This document shows, one piece after another, positions 32,047-41,585 of a stretch of DNA of 64,000 bases. The notes beneath the pieces were generated by a model that made no database searches, was not told where the DNA came from, and saw nothing but the letters and a program-made list of their open reading frames with translations. Numbering within the stretch: the first letter of the stretch is position 1; each line of letters begins with the position of its first letter. The position numbers and the translations under genes were made by a program. Location of the stretch: contig JBBEWH010000089.1 of the NCBI GenBank assembly GCA_037414955.1, forward strand, positions 1-64,000, given 5' to 3'. This DNA is from Phytohabitans sp037414955. GTDB lineage: Bacteria > Actinomycetota > Actinomycetes > Mycobacteriales > Micromonosporaceae.

Positions 32047-33837
32047 GTGATCGAAAGAGTTTCGGTATCGCGGCGGGAAGCGCTGCGACTGTTCGGTGCC
32101 GGCACCGCCGGCATCGCGTTCCTGGCCGCGTGCAGCCCGAGCGAGAGCGCCTCGAAGAGCAGCGGCACCAAGGAGTTCCACGGCGCCTGGCCGTTCCAGG
32201 TGCCGCCGAAGGGCCACTTCAACGTCGTGGAGGGCATCACCGACCGGATCGTCGCGGACGGGCCCTACATCGACCTCGTCGTGCCGCCGCCCGCGATGTA
32301 CATCTGGAAGGAGAAGCGGTACGAGGGCGTGCTGGCCGAGTCGTGGCAGCTCGACGCCGCCGCCAAGACCTACACGGTCAAGCTGAAGAGCGGTCTGAAG
32401 TGGAGCGACGGTAAGCCACTCACCAGCAAGGACATGGTCACGTCCTGGTGGCTGCTGCGCATCATGCGCAACGTGGGCTGGAACTACATCAGCGATGTGC
32501 AGGCGACCGACGAGCAGACCGTCGTCTTCACGCTCAACAACCCGTCCACCGTGTTCGAGCGGTACGCGCTGCGCCGGCAGATCTACAGCGACGCCGTCTA
32601 CGGCGAGTGGGCGACGAAGGCGCAGCAGCTCTTCGGCGCCGGCAAGGACCTGGCGAGCGACGAGGGCGCCAAGCTGAACACGGATTTCCAGGCGTTCCAC
32701 CCCGAGAACGTGGTGGCCAGCGGCCCGTTCACGTTCGACGCGAAGAGCATCACCAGCGCGCAGCTCACCATGGTCAAGAACGCGACCGGTTACGCCGCGG
32801 ACAAGATCGACTTCGACAAGGTCGTGCTCTACAACGGCGAGACGCCGGACGTGACGCCGCTGGTGCTGTCCAAGGACGTCGACTTCGCCACGCACGGCTT
32901 CCCGCCCGCGACCGTCAAGGAGTTCACCGGCAAGTCGATCCGGATCCTGCGCCCGCCGGTGTACTCCGGCGCGGGGCTCTACATCAACCTCGGCAAGTTG
33001 CCGGAGTTCAAGGACGTCCGGGTGCGCCAGGCGCTCGCGTACGCGCTCCAGCGCGACCAGGTCGGTCAGGTCTCGCTCGGCGACTCCGGCAAGCCGGTGC
33101 GGTACATGACCGGCTTCTCTGACCTGCAGGTGCCGGACTGGATGTCCGAAGCGGACATCGCTCAGCTCCAGCCCTACGCGCACAGCGAAGAGAAGGCCGT
33201 CGAGTTGCTCACCGCGGCGGGGTGGAAGAAGGACGGCGGCGCGTGGCTGAAGCCGGACGGCAAGCCCGCCACGTTCGACGTGAGCTACCACGCCGAGTTC
33301 GCCGACTACTCCGCGACCGGGCAGAACGTGGCCCAGCAACTGGCCGCGTTCGGCTTCAAGGCCACCGCGCGCGGCGTCACCTACGCGCAGTTCGACGTGG
33401 ACCTGCGCAAGGGCGATTACCAGATGGGGATCCAGACCTGGGGTGCGAGCGCGCACCCCAACCCGCACTTCGCCTTCGTGCAGCCGCTGTTCACCTTCAA
33501 CTATCCGGTCGCGGCCAACCAGGGCGGCCGGGGCATCGACTTCGACCTGAAACAGACGACGGCCGCGGGGCCGGTCGACTTCAAGACGCTGGTGGACGCG
33601 GCCGGCGCGGGACTGGACGAGGCGGCGCAGAAGGCGAGCGTCACCCGGGTCGCGCTGGCCTTCAACGAACTGCTGCCGGTCATCCCACTGTACGAACGCT
33701 ACGGCAACAACCCGGCGCTGGAGGGCACCCGGGTCGCGCAGTGGCCGGCCGACGACGACCCGGTCATGTTCAACGGCCCGTACGCGGACAACGCGACCGT
33801 CCTGCTGATGCTTCAGGGCCGGTTGAAAGCCGCCTGA
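32047..33837 (+). CDS. Family 5 extracellular solute-binding lipoprotein
   Basis: A 596-residue binding protein from GTG 32047, five bases after GGAGG. The leader has a twin-arginine-like SRREALRLF and a lipobox FLAAC (Cys near residue 31), so it is an exported lipoprotein. The mature part shows the SBP_bac_5 pattern: LAESWQLDAAAKTYTVKLKS, GLKWSDGKPLTSKDMV and VRQALAYALQRDQV. It delivers oligopeptides, or in many actinobacteria oligosaccharides, to the permeases encoded just downstream. Context with GH20 favours an amino-sugar oligosaccharide or glycopeptide. Confidence 0.93.
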   Translation: MIERVSVSRREALRLFGAGTAGIAFLAACSPSESASKSSGTKEFHGAWPFQVPPKGHFNVVEGITDRIVADGPYIDLVVPPPAMYIWKEKRYEGVLAESWQLDAAAKTYTVKLKSGLKWSDGKPLTSKDMVTSWWLLRIMRNVGWNYISDVQATDEQTVVFTLNNPSTVFERYALRRQIYSDAVYGEWATKAQQLFGAGKDLASDEGAKLNTDFQAFHPENVVASGPFTFDAKSITSAQLTMVKNATGYAADKIDFDKVVLYNGETPDVTPLVLSKDVDFATHGFPPATVKEFTGKSIRILRPPVYSGAGLYINLGKLPEFKDVRVRQALAYALQRDQVGQVSLGDSGKPVRYMTGFSDLQVPDWMSEADIAQLQPYAHSEEKAVELLTAAGWKKDGGAWLKPDGKPATFDVSYHAEFADYSATGQNVAQQLAAFGFKATARGVTYAQFDVDLRKGDYQMGIQTWGASAHPNPHFAFVQPLFTFNYPVAANQGGRGIDFDLKQTTAAGPVDFKTLVDAAGAGLDEAAQKASVTRVALAFNELLPVIPLYERYGNNPALEGTRVAQWPADDDPVMFNGPYADNATVLLMLQGRLKAA

Positions 33838-33844
33838 GCACGCC

Positions 33845-34924
33845 ATGACTGCTATCCAACGGATCGGTCCGGCGATCTCGTCCGTCGCGGTGCGGCGGAT
33901 CGCCGGCCGGCTGTACCGGCACTACGTCGTTCGTCGGGTGGCGAAGGCGGTGCTGACCGTCTACTTCGTCGCCACCGGCACGTTCTTCCTCGTGCGCCTC
34001 CTACCCGGCAACCCGGTCGACGTCTACATCAACAACCAGATGTCGCAGTACGGCGTGTCGTACGACGAGGCGGTCAGCCAGGCGGCCGGCCTGTTCTCCT
34101 TCAACCCCGACCGGCCGCTGCTCCAGCAGTACGGGGAGTACCTGACCGGTCTCGTGCGCGGCGACCTGGGCGAGTCACTGCTGGCACCCGGCACGTCGGT
34201 GTTCGACATCGTCTTCGAGTACCTGCCGTGGACGCTGTTCAGCGTCGGCCTCGGCGTGCTGATCAGCTTCGGGCTCGGCATCGCCCTCGGCATGCTGATG
34301 GCCTACCGGCGGGAGAGCTGGCTCGACCACGCGCTGTCGCTGATCGGCTCGTTCCTCCACTCGATCCCGAACTACCTGCTGGCCATGCTGGTCGTGGTCT
34401 TCTTCGGGGTGCGGCTCGGGTGGCTACCGATCGCCGACATGCGCGGGGCCTACTCGCCAGGCGTCACGCCCAACTTCAGCGTCGACTTCCTCTCCGACGC
34501 GATGTACCACGCCGGCCTGCCGATCACGGTGTACGTGCTCACCACGATCGGCGGCTGGATGCTGGTGATGAAGTCGTCCACCGTGGAAACGCTGGGGGAG
34601 GACTACGTCACGGTGGCGCGCGCCCGCGGCCTCACCGATCGGCGGATCCGGTCGGCGTACGTCGGGCGCAACGCGATACTGCCGCTCTTCCCGCAACTCG
34701 CCATCACGCTCGGCTTCGTGGTCGGCGGGTCGATCCTGGTCGAGCAGGTGTTCCAGTACCAGGGCGTGGGTTACCTGCTCCTCCAATCGGTGCAGCGGCG
34801 CGACTACCCGGTGCTGCAAGGCATCCTGCTGGTCGTCACGATCGCCGTCGTCGCCGCCAACCTGGTCTCCGATCTGCTCTACAGCCGTCTTGACCCGCGG
34901 GTCAGCGTGACCGGGAAGGGATGA
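33845..34924 (+). CDS. Peptide-type ABC transporter permease (DppB-like)
   Basis: A 359-residue permease with six membrane segments. The N-terminal cytoplasmic stretch is followed by a first helix (LTVYFVATGTFFLVRLLPGNP). The inner-membrane domain has the EAA loop around YVTVARARGLTDRRIRSAYV and ends with DLLYSRLDPRV, the DppB/OppB terminus. It starts seven bases after the binding-protein stop and is followed directly by the second permease. Confidence 0.93.
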   Translation: MTAIQRIGPAISSVAVRRIAGRLYRHYVVRRVAKAVLTVYFVATGTFFLVRLLPGNPVDVYINNQMSQYGVSYDEAVSQAAGLFSFNPDRPLLQQYGEYLTGLVRGDLGESLLAPGTSVFDIVFEYLPWTLFSVGLGVLISFGLGIALGMLMAYRRESWLDHALSLIGSFLHSIPNYLLAMLVVVFFGVRLGWLPIADMRGAYSPGVTPNFSVDFLSDAMYHAGLPITVYVLTTIGGWMLVMKSSTVETLGEDYVTVARARGLTDRRIRSAYVGRNAILPLFPQLAITLGFVVGGSILVEQVFQYQGVGYLLLQSVQRRDYPVLQGILLVVTIAVVAANLVSDLLYSRLDPRVSVTGKG

Positions 34925-34927
34925 GCG

Positions 34928-35767
34928 ATGACCTTCATCCGGCCGTTACTGCGCTCCAAGGCGGGGTTCGCCGGCTCCCTCGTCTTCGCGTCGATGGTGC
35001 TGGTCGCGCTCGTCGGCCCGCTGTTCACGCCGGACCGGCTGCCCACCGACCTCAACGCGGTCTACCTGCCGCCCAGCCTGACGCACCCGTTCGGCACCGA
35101 CGCGGAGGGGCGGGACATCGCCCTCCAGATGATCAACGGCGGGTGGTCGGTGATCCTGGTGGGCGTGGTCGCCGCGGCCATCTCCACCCTGATCGCCGTC
35201 CTCTTCGGCGCCCTCGCGGCCTACCTGGGCGGCTGGGTCGACTCGCTGATCGTGTCGGTCACCGACATCGTCCTCACCGTGCCGCAGATCGTGCTGCTCG
35301 CCGTGCTCACCTCGCTGTACAAGTTGGACAACCCGTGGCTGCTGGCGGTCATCATCGGGGCGTTCGCGTGGCCGTACCTGCTGCGCTCGGTGCGCGCCCA
35401 GGTCTTCTCCCTGAAGGAACGGGAGTACGTCGAGGCGGCTCAGCTGCTCGACCTCGGCACCGGCTGGATCGTGGCGCGCGAGATCCTGCCGAACATGGCC
35501 ACCTTCATCCTGATGAACTTCGTCGTCACCATGACCAACGCGATCTACGCGCTGGTCGGCCTGTACTTCCTCGGCCTGGCGCCGATCGTCGACGACAACT
35601 GGGGCGCGATGCTGAACAAGGCCTGGACCCGCGGTGCCATCTTCTTCTCGGACAGCATCTTCTACGTGCTGGCGCCGGTGCTCGCGATCAGCGTGCTGCA
35701 GCTGTCCTTGGTGACGATGACCCGTTCGTTCGAGGAGATTCTCAACCCGCGGCTGAGGGAGGGGTAG
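34928..35767 (+). CDS. Peptide-type ABC transporter permease (DppC-like)
   Basis: A 279-residue permease of the DppC/OppC type. HPFGTDAEGRDIALQMINGG marks the periplasmic entry, and the EAA loop is EYVEAAQLLDLGTGWIVARE with ILPN. The C-terminus ends in the usual NPRLREG. It is the partner of the upstream DppB-like subunit, with a three-base gap, and its stop codon abuts the next start. Confidence 0.93.
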   Translation: MTFIRPLLRSKAGFAGSLVFASMVLVALVGPLFTPDRLPTDLNAVYLPPSLTHPFGTDAEGRDIALQMINGGWSVILVGVVAAAISTLIAVLFGALAAYLGGWVDSLIVSVTDIVLTVPQIVLLAVLTSLYKLDNPWLLAVIIGAFAWPYLLRSVRAQVFSLKEREYVEAAQLLDLGTGWIVAREILPNMATFILMNFVVTMTNAIYALVGLYFLGLAPIVDDNWGAMLNKAWTRGAIFFSDSIFYVLAPVLAISVLQLSLVTMTRSFEEILNPRLREG

Positions 35768-36776
<1,009 letters not shown>

Positions 36777-36784
<8 letters not shown>

Positions 36785-37598
36785 GCCGCTGATCAGTCTG
36801 GAGAACGTCAGCCAGGAGTTCGGTCCGGTCCGCGCGGTCGACGGCGTCAGCCTGAGCCTGGATCCCGGTCAGGTGCTCTGCCTCGTGGGCGAGAGCGGGT
36901 CGGGCAAGACGACGACGGCCCGGATCGCCGCCGGGCTGACCAGGCCCACCAGCGGCGTCGTGCGGTTCGGCGGCGCCGACATCCACGGGCTGAGCGGGCC
37001 GGACGCCATCCGGTTCCGCCGCGCCGTGCAGTACATCCACCAGGACCCGTACGCGTCGCTGAACCCGATCCGCGACGTCTTCGGCACCATCTCCGCGCCG
37101 CTGCGCCGGCACCGCCTGGCGCGCGGCCGGGCCCAGGCCTGGGCCCGCGCCCGCGAGCTGCTCACCGAGGTCGACCTCACGCCGCCGGAACAGTTCATGA
37201 GGAAGTTTCCGCATCAGCTCTCCGGCGGGCAGCGGCAACGGGTGGCGGTGGCGCGCGCGCTCACGCTCGGGCCCCGCCTCATCGTCGCCGACGAGGCGAC
37301 GTCCATGTTGGACGTGTCGATCCGGGTCAGCCTGCTGAATGTCCTCAAGCGACTGCGCGACGACTTGGGCGTCGGCTTCCTGTTCATCACCCACGATCTG
37401 GCGCTGGCGAAGTACTTCGGCTGGCACGGCCACACGATGGTGATGCACCGCGGCCGCGCGGTCGAGGTCGGCCCGACGCCGCAGGTCATCAACCACCCCA
37501 CGCACGAGTACACGCGGGCGTTGCTGGCGGCGATCCCGGAACCCGACCCCGACCTGGCCCGCCGCAAGCGCCTCGCGTCGGTGGCCCGCGATGCTTAG
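36777..37598 (+). CDS. Peptide-type ABC transporter ATPase (DppF-like)
   Basis: A 273-residue ATPase from GTG 36777. Walker A GESGSGKTT, signature LSGGQRQRVAVARAL, Walker B LIVADEATSMLD, switch His in FITHDL. It is shorter than most DppF proteins, since the C-terminal Cys-rich extension is nearly absent. It completes the importer: one binding protein, two permeases and two ATPases. Its stop overlaps the small membrane-protein start. Confidence 0.93.
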
Positions 37599-37773
37599 CC
37601 CGCAGGTGGGCCGCGCCCTCGTCACCTGGGTGGCGTTCGTCGCGCTGCTCTCCGGCGCCAGCGTGCTGGCCACGCCCCGGGACAGCGGCGCGTTCGTCCT
37701 GTCCGTGCTCATGCTCTGCCTCAGCCTCGCTGGCGCGTTGCTCCTCCTCATGATCAAGGCGTCCCTCAAGTAG
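37591..37773 (+). CDS. Small two-helix membrane protein ending inside a palindrome
   Basis: A 60-residue frame starting at ATG 37591, overlapping the ATPase stop by eight bases. It is almost entirely two hydrophobic helices (ALVTWVAFVALLSGASVLA and FVLSVLMLCLSLAGALLLL). The last seven residues, MIKASLK, and the TAG stop are translated from the palindrome itself. It might be a real accessory protein of the ABC operon, possibly shortened when the repeat arrived, or a chance frame. Coupling to the ATPase gene favours translation. Confidence 0.5.
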   Translation: MLSPQVGRALVTWVAFVALLSGASVLATPRDSGAFVLSVLMLCLSLAGALLLLMIKASLK

Positions 37774-37804
37774 TTCTAACGACATGAGGGACGCCTTGAT
37801 CATG
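37749..37804. repeat. Family-A 56-bp palindrome
   Basis: Two differences from the canonical form (TTCTAA loop; GACATGAGG in the right arm). It lies between two plus-strand genes at the end of the ABC operon, so it marks a transcript end. Confidence 0.93.
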
Positions 37805-37834
37805 GAGGAGCTGTCCGCGTGCGATCATGGTCGC

Positions 37835-39040
37835 ATGCGCAGCAGCCTCTTCGCCTTCCCGTCCGACCTGGTGGACGAGGGGGTGGGCGAGGTGCTGACG
37901 GGGGTGCGCGGGCGCGGCGTCGACGCGGTCACGCTGGCGGTCGCGTACCACCAAGCGCGCGACCTGACGCCCCGCGGTCACCGCCGCCTGGTTTATCGCC
38001 GCGATGGGGTCTTCCTCCCGCTGCCGCCCCACCTGTGGGACGGCGTCCGGTTGCGCCCGCCCGAGCAGAACCCGGACGAGGTCGCCGCCACCGCGCGGCT
38101 GTGCGCGCTGGCCGCGCCCGGCGAACTGCTGGCCTGGACGGTGTTCCTGCACAACACCACGCTGGGCACCGCGCACCCGGATGTGTGCGCCGAGAACTGC
38201 TTCGGCGACCGGCTGCTCGCGGATCTGTGCCCGGCCAACCCCGACGTGGCGGACTACGCGGTCGCACTGGCGCGTACCGTGGCGGCGGCGACCGGCGCGC
38301 CGGTGGTCGCGGAGGCCCTGGCCTACGGCACCTACGACCACGGCCACCACCACGAGCGGGGCTTCGTCCCGCTCGGCCCCGGCGAGCGGCTGCTGCTCGG
38401 GCTGTGTTTCTGCGTCCACTGTCGACAGGCGTCCGCGGCGGCGGAGCCGGACCGCTTGCGGGCCGCGATCGCGGCCCATCTGGAGCGCGCGTTAGCTGGC
38501 GAGGCGCCACCCACGCCGGACGATCCCGACGCGTTGTGCGCGGCCGTCGGCGCCGACCTCGCTGGCTTCCTCAACGCCCGGCAGCGGGTCGTCACCGGCC
38601 TCGCGCGGCGAGTCGCCGATGCCCTGCACGCCGACGGGGGCGAGCTGGTCTACCTCGACCTGACCGGTGCGTTGCTCGGCTATGGCTCCGGCACCCCGGA
38701 AGGTCCCGTCGTGGTGGAACAGGGGTGGCGGACCGGTGTGGACGCGCGGGCGCTACCGTCCGTTGTAGACGGCTATGCGACGCTCGGCTATACGCGCGAC
38801 GTCGAACGGCTGCGCGCGGACGTCGCATCGGTCGTCGAAGCGGTCGCCGGCCGGTGCCCGGTGCGGGTGGTGCTGCGCCCCGGCCATCCCGACACGGCCG
38901 ACGCCGCCAACCTGGCGCGCAAGGTCGCCGCCTGCGCCGCCCTCGGCGTGGCGGCGGTCGACTTCTACCACTACGCGCTCTACCCATCGTCGGTACTGGA
39001 CCGGATCCCGGAGGCTCTGTCATGCGCGTCGGCATCGTAA
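37835..39040 (+). CDS. Uncharacterised TIM-barrel-like protein, possible glycoside-hydrolase relative
   Basis: A 401-residue protein from ATG 37835 (MRSSLFAFPSDLVDEGVG). I do not recognise a named family. Visible elements suggest an eight-stranded barrel of the hypothetical glycosidase type: GVDAVTLAVAYHQARDLTP at strand one, WTVFLHNTTLG, LCPANPDVADYAVALARTVA, and LGLCFCVHCRQAS, a C-x-C-x2-C motif like those after strand four in several uncharacterised glycosidase-like families. Further on are GELVYLDLTG and a final DFYHYALYP. No signal peptide, so cytosolic. It overlaps the monooxygenase gene by 19 bases and follows the GH20/ABC island, so a role in the same glycoconjugate pathway is likely but unproven. 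An in-frame ATG at 37802 lies inside the palindrome. Confidence 0.7.
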   Translation: MRSSLFAFPSDLVDEGVGEVLTGVRGRGVDAVTLAVAYHQARDLTPRGHRRLVYRRDGVFLPLPPHLWDGVRLRPPEQNPDEVAATARLCALAAPGELLAWTVFLHNTTLGTAHPDVCAENCFGDRLLADLCPANPDVADYAVALARTVAAATGAPVVAEALAYGTYDHGHHHERGFVPLGPGERLLLGLCFCVHCRQASAAAEPDRLRAAIAAHLERALAGEAPPTPDDPDALCAAVGADLAGFLNARQRVVTGLARRVADALHADGGELVYLDLTGALLGYGSGTPEGPVVVEQGWRTGVDARALPSVVDGYATLGYTRDVERLRADVASVVEAVAGRCPVRVVLRPGHPDTADAANLARKVAACAALGVAAVDFYHYALYPSSVLDRIPEALSCASAS

Positions 39041-39906
39041 TCCTTCCCGACCAGCGGTGGTCGGAGGCGTCGCGGCGGTGGCGCCGGGCCGAGGAGTACG
39101 GGTTCGACCACGCCTGGACGTACGACCACATCGGATGGCGCGACCTGGTGGACGGCCCGTGGTTCGACGCGGTGCCGGTCCTCACCGCGGCGGCGCTCGC
39201 CACCTCCCGCATCCGCATCGGCACCATGGTCGCCTCACCCAACTTCCGCCATCCGGTGCACTTCGCCCGGGAGGTGACCGCGCTCGACGACATCTCCGGC
39301 GGCCGGCTCACCCTCGGCCTGGGCGCCGGTGGCATGGGATACGACGCCGCGGTGCTCGGGCAGCCCACCCTGACGCCGCGACAGCGGGTCGACCGCTTCG
39401 GTGAATTCCTGAGCCTCCTCGACGGGCTGCTGCGCGAGGGGCGCGCCGACTTCGCCGGGCAGCACTATCGGGCGGTGGACGCCCGCAGTACCCCCGGGTG
39501 TGTGCAGCGCCCCCGCGCGCCGTTCGTCGTGGCGGCGAACGGCCCGCGCGCGATGCGCCTCGCGGCCCGGTACGGGCAAGGGTGGGTGACGACCGGCGCG
39601 CATTCCGACGATCTCGGCGCGTGGTGGCGTTCGGTCGCCGAGTCGGCCACCCGCTTCGACGACGCGCTGGCCGCCGCCGGGCGGGGTCCCGGTGCGATCG
39701 ACCGGATGCTGTCGCTGGACGCCGCGCCGGTGTTCTCGCTGTCCAGCGCCGCGTTCTTCGCGGAGGCCGCCGGCCGCGCCGCCGACCTCGGCTTCACCGA
39801 CGTGATCACGCACTGGCCCCGCGAAAACAGCTGGTACGCCGGCAGCGAGTCGGTCCTGGAAGAGGTAGCAACCAACGTCCTACCCTCTCGCCGATCAAGG
39901 GCTTAG
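39022..39906 (+). CDS. Luciferase-like monooxygenase (LLM class, probably F420- or flavin-dependent)
   Basis: A 294-residue TIM-barrel oxidoreductase, start ATG 39022 with GGAGG seven bases upstream. Family motifs are AEEYGFDHAWTYDHIGWRD, TSRIRIGTMVASPNFRHPV and ALDDISGGRLTLGLGAGG, which is typical of F420-dependent and FMN-dependent LLM enzymes. The substrate is unknown. It overlaps the TIM-barrel gene, so the two are probably one transcription unit. The last codons and the TAG stop fall inside the first family-B palindrome, so this gene also ends within a repeat. Confidence 0.92.
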   Translation: MRVGIVILPDQRWSEASRRWRRAEEYGFDHAWTYDHIGWRDLVDGPWFDAVPVLTAAALATSRIRIGTMVASPNFRHPVHFAREVTALDDISGGRLTLGLGAGGMGYDAAVLGQPTLTPRQRVDRFGEFLSLLDGLLREGRADFAGQHYRAVDARSTPGCVQRPRAPFVVAANGPRAMRLAARYGQGWVTTGAHSDDLGAWWRSVAESATRFDDALAAAGRGPGAIDRMLSLDAAPVFSLSSAAFFAEAAGRAADLGFTDVITHWPRENSWYAGSESVLEEVATNVLPSRRSRA

Positions 39907-39953
39907 GCACGTGGGTTGATCTCTCATACGCGTGCCTGAGCCCTTGATCGGCG
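39889..39953. repeat. Family-B 65-bp palindrome, copy 1
   Basis: Outer arms CGCCGATCAAGGGC and its complement; inner arms AGGCACG and CGTGCCT; loop with GGTTGATCTCTCATA. It supplies the stop of the monooxygenase gene. Starts the gene-free region. Confidence 0.92.
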
Positions 39954-40010
39954 CGGATGTCCTTGATCGATCCCTGCCTCGCCCCACCTGTCGGCGCGCG
40001 GGCATCGACC

Positions 40011-40153
40011 GCGGGCGCCGACTGCGGGCGCCGACTGCGGGCGCCGACTGCGGGCGCCGACTGCGGGCGCCGACTGCGGGCGCCGACTGCGGGCGCCGAC
40101 CGCGGGCGCCGACCGCGGGCGCCGACCGCGGGCGCCGACCGCGGGCGCCGCCG
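40011..40153. repeat. 13-bp minisatellite, eleven units
   Basis: Units of GCGGGCGCCGAC plus T or C begin at 40011, 40024, 40037 and so on every 13 bases to 40141. The first six end in T, the next four in C, and the last is degenerate (GCGGGCGCCGCCG). The block change from T to C points to expansion by slippage in two phases. Each unit contains the palindrome GGCGCC. Confidence 0.95.
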
Positions 40154-40237
40154 CGCTGCCGCAGCCTGCGCGGAGCCCTGGCGGTGCGCGGAGCCCTCGC
40201 AGCGCGGGCGCCGCCGCCGTCGATCAAGGGAAAGCAC

Positions 40238-40301
40238 GTCGATCAAGGGCTTGGGCACGTGGTTCGATCTCTGATCCGCGTGCCTGAGCCCTTGATCGGC
40301 G
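40238..40301. repeat. Family-B 65-bp palindrome, copy 2
   Basis: Same orientation as copy 1, one base shorter and with one arm mismatch (CGTCGATC). It is nested in a larger inverted repeat: GATCAAGGGAAAGCACG on the left and TACATTTCCTTGATC on the right also pair. Confidence 0.92.
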
Positions 40302-40528
40302 TACATTTCCTTGATCGGCGACGCGCCGCGACCGGACCCCCGCTATCGCTTCCTCGTCATCTCGGTGTGGCCGCGGATCATCCGCCAGCAGGGTGCGGCC
40401 GGGAGTCCCGGGGCCTCGCCGCTGGCGCGGCGGGCGGCGGGCGGCGGACGCGCCGCCCGCGCGTCGAGCCCGCGCGTCGACGCGCCCGGGCCCGCGCGGG
40501 CCCGCCGCCCGCCGATCAAGGAGATCCG

Positions 40529-40593
40529 CGCCGATCAAGGGCTCAGGCACATGGTTGAGAGATCCAACCACGTGCCCAAGCCCTTGATCGACG
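40529..40593. repeat. Family-B 65-bp palindrome, copy 3 (inverted)
   Basis: Opposite orientation to copies 1 and 2, recognised from its loop (GAGAGATCCAACC reads GGTTGGATCTCTC on the other strand). An extra GATCAAGG half-site precedes it. Confidence 0.92.
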
Positions 40594-40644
40594 GGGAAGA
40601 CGGGGAAGGGGGGAGGAGGGGAAGGGGGGCGGTAGGGTTGGGGA

Positions 40645-41019
40645 ATGGGGTTTGAGTCGCGGATTGATCGGCAGATTCGGGAGGCGCAGGAGCGCGGCGA
40701 GTTTGACGATCTTCCCGGGGCCGGCAAGCCGCTGCCGGGGCGCGACGAGCCGTATGACGAGGACTGGTGGCTCAAGCAGTGGGTGCGCCGGGAAGAGCTC
40801 GGTGGCGTCGCGCCGACCTCGTTGCGGCTCCGTAAGGAGGCCGAGGAGCTGATGGACACGCTGGCCACCAAGTCGTCCGAGGCGGTGGTGCGGGAGATCG
40901 TCGCCGACCTCAACGCGCGCATCGAGCGCGCCCGGCGCGGCCTCATCGACGGGCCGCCGGTGATCATAAGACCGTTCGACGTCGACGCCGTGGTCGAGGC
41001 CTGGCGCGCTAGCCGCTGA
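40645..41019 (+). CDS. DUF1992 (DnaJ-homologue C28) domain protein
   Basis: A 124-residue protein that begins MGFESRIDRQIREAQERGEF and contains DDLPGAGKPLPG and WWLKQWVRREEL, the exact DUF1992 hallmarks. The domain is named from eukaryotic DNAJC28, but bacterial members lack a J domain and have no known function. The C-terminal half is helical (ADLNARIERARRGLIDGPPV). It overlaps the convergent gene by 11 bases. Confidence 0.93.
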   Translation: MGFESRIDRQIREAQERGEFDDLPGAGKPLPGRDEPYDEDWWLKQWVRREELGGVAPTSLRLRKEAEELMDTLATKSSEAVVREIVADLNARIERARRGLIDGPPVIIRPFDVDAVVEAWRASR

Positions 41020-41422
41020 GTCGCCGCTCCAGCAGCGTCTGGAGGGGGATGGATTCGCCGTCCCGGCCGCCTTCACCGACAACGAGTCGCGGCTCGTGTG
41101 GCGCCACCGACGCGCCCGTGATGCGGGCGCTCAGGCCGCCGGGCACCGTCAACAGGTACAGGTTCCCGTCGGTGCCCACTGCGAGCGAGCGGTCGGCTTT
41201 CAGGTACCAGCCGCGGAGGCCGGTGCGGTAGGGCCCGCCGCCGCGATAGGACCGCGCGGTAAGGCGTTCGGCTGGCAGCCCGCGCTCCTGGGCGCGCTGG
41301 ACGAAGTCGGCGATCAGCCGCCGCGCCTCGGCCGCCTCCCGCTCCCGGCGCTGGCGCGCGGCGTCGGCGTGGCTCGCGATCGCGCGCTCGCGTTGCTGCC
41401 GCCAGCTCGCCTCGTTACTCAC
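41009..41422 (-). CDS. Conserved actinobacterial hypothetical protein
   Basis: A 137-residue protein from a GTG at 41422 (VSNEASWRQQRERA). The N-terminal 50 residues form a strongly charged, probably coiled-coil helix (AARQRREREAAEARRLIADFV). The C-terminal half looks like a small beta domain (GWYLKADRSLAVGTDGNLY, LTVPGGLSARITG). I do not recognise a named family, though similar short proteins are common in actinomycetes. The frame is open further upstream through the palindrome, but that part is repeat-derived. The tail overlaps the DUF1992 gene by 11 bases. Confidence 0.7.
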   Translation of the reverse strand: MSNEASWRQQRERAIASHADAARQRREREAAEARRLIADFVQRAQERGLPAERLTARSYRGGGPYRTGLRGWYLKADRSLAVGTDGNLYLLTVPGGLSARITGASVAPHEPRLVVGEGGRDGESIPLQTLLERRLSG

Positions 41423-41439
41423 TCTGCCACCATACGCCG

Positions 41440-41495
41440 CATGATCAGGGCGTCCCTCACGTCGTGAGAACGACTTGAGGGACGCCCTGATCATG
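41440..41495. repeat. Family-A 56-bp palindrome between divergent genes
   Basis: GGGCG variant with matched outer arms (CATGATCAGGGCG, CGCCCTGATCATG). Unlike all other copies it lies between two gene starts (41422 minus, 41586 plus), about 18 and 90 bases from them. Confidence 0.93.
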
Positions 41496-41543
41496 AGGGG
41501 TGGTGGAGGTTAGAGATCGAGGTCTATGGTACGAGGGCGCTTC

Positions 41544-41558
41544 GGGAAAGCGCTTCCG
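41544..41558. promoter_or_regulatory. Possible LacI-type operator upstream of the branched-chain ABC operon
   Basis: GGGAAAGCGCTTCCG has the AAGCGCTT core typical of LacI-family operators, and a second GCGCTTC lies just upstream (41537). It is 28 bases before the binding-protein start. No LacI gene is in the window. Confidence 0.35.
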
Positions 41559-41585
41559 TATCGGGCAGTACGAGGAGCGACGAAG

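Larger units (their letters stand above)
39907..40644. other. Gene-free 738-bp repeat region
   Basis: No credible gene: every open frame here is driven by the 13-base minisatellite or by GC bias. It holds most of family-B copy 1 and all of copies 2 and 3, the minisatellite, and single outer half-sites (GATCAAGG) that extend copies 2 and 3 outward (for example near 40221 and 40511). A G-rich run leads to the DUF1992 start. Confidence 0.85.

Noticed and set aside
40011..40153. Possible CRISPR array
   Set aside because: Units are 13 bases and contiguous without spacers, and no cas genes are present. It is a minisatellite.
39957..40558. Open frames with GADCGRRLRAPT-type repeats in the gene-free region
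   Set aside because: They are translations of the 13-base minisatellite and palindromes in arbitrary frames, with no ribosome-binding site or homology.
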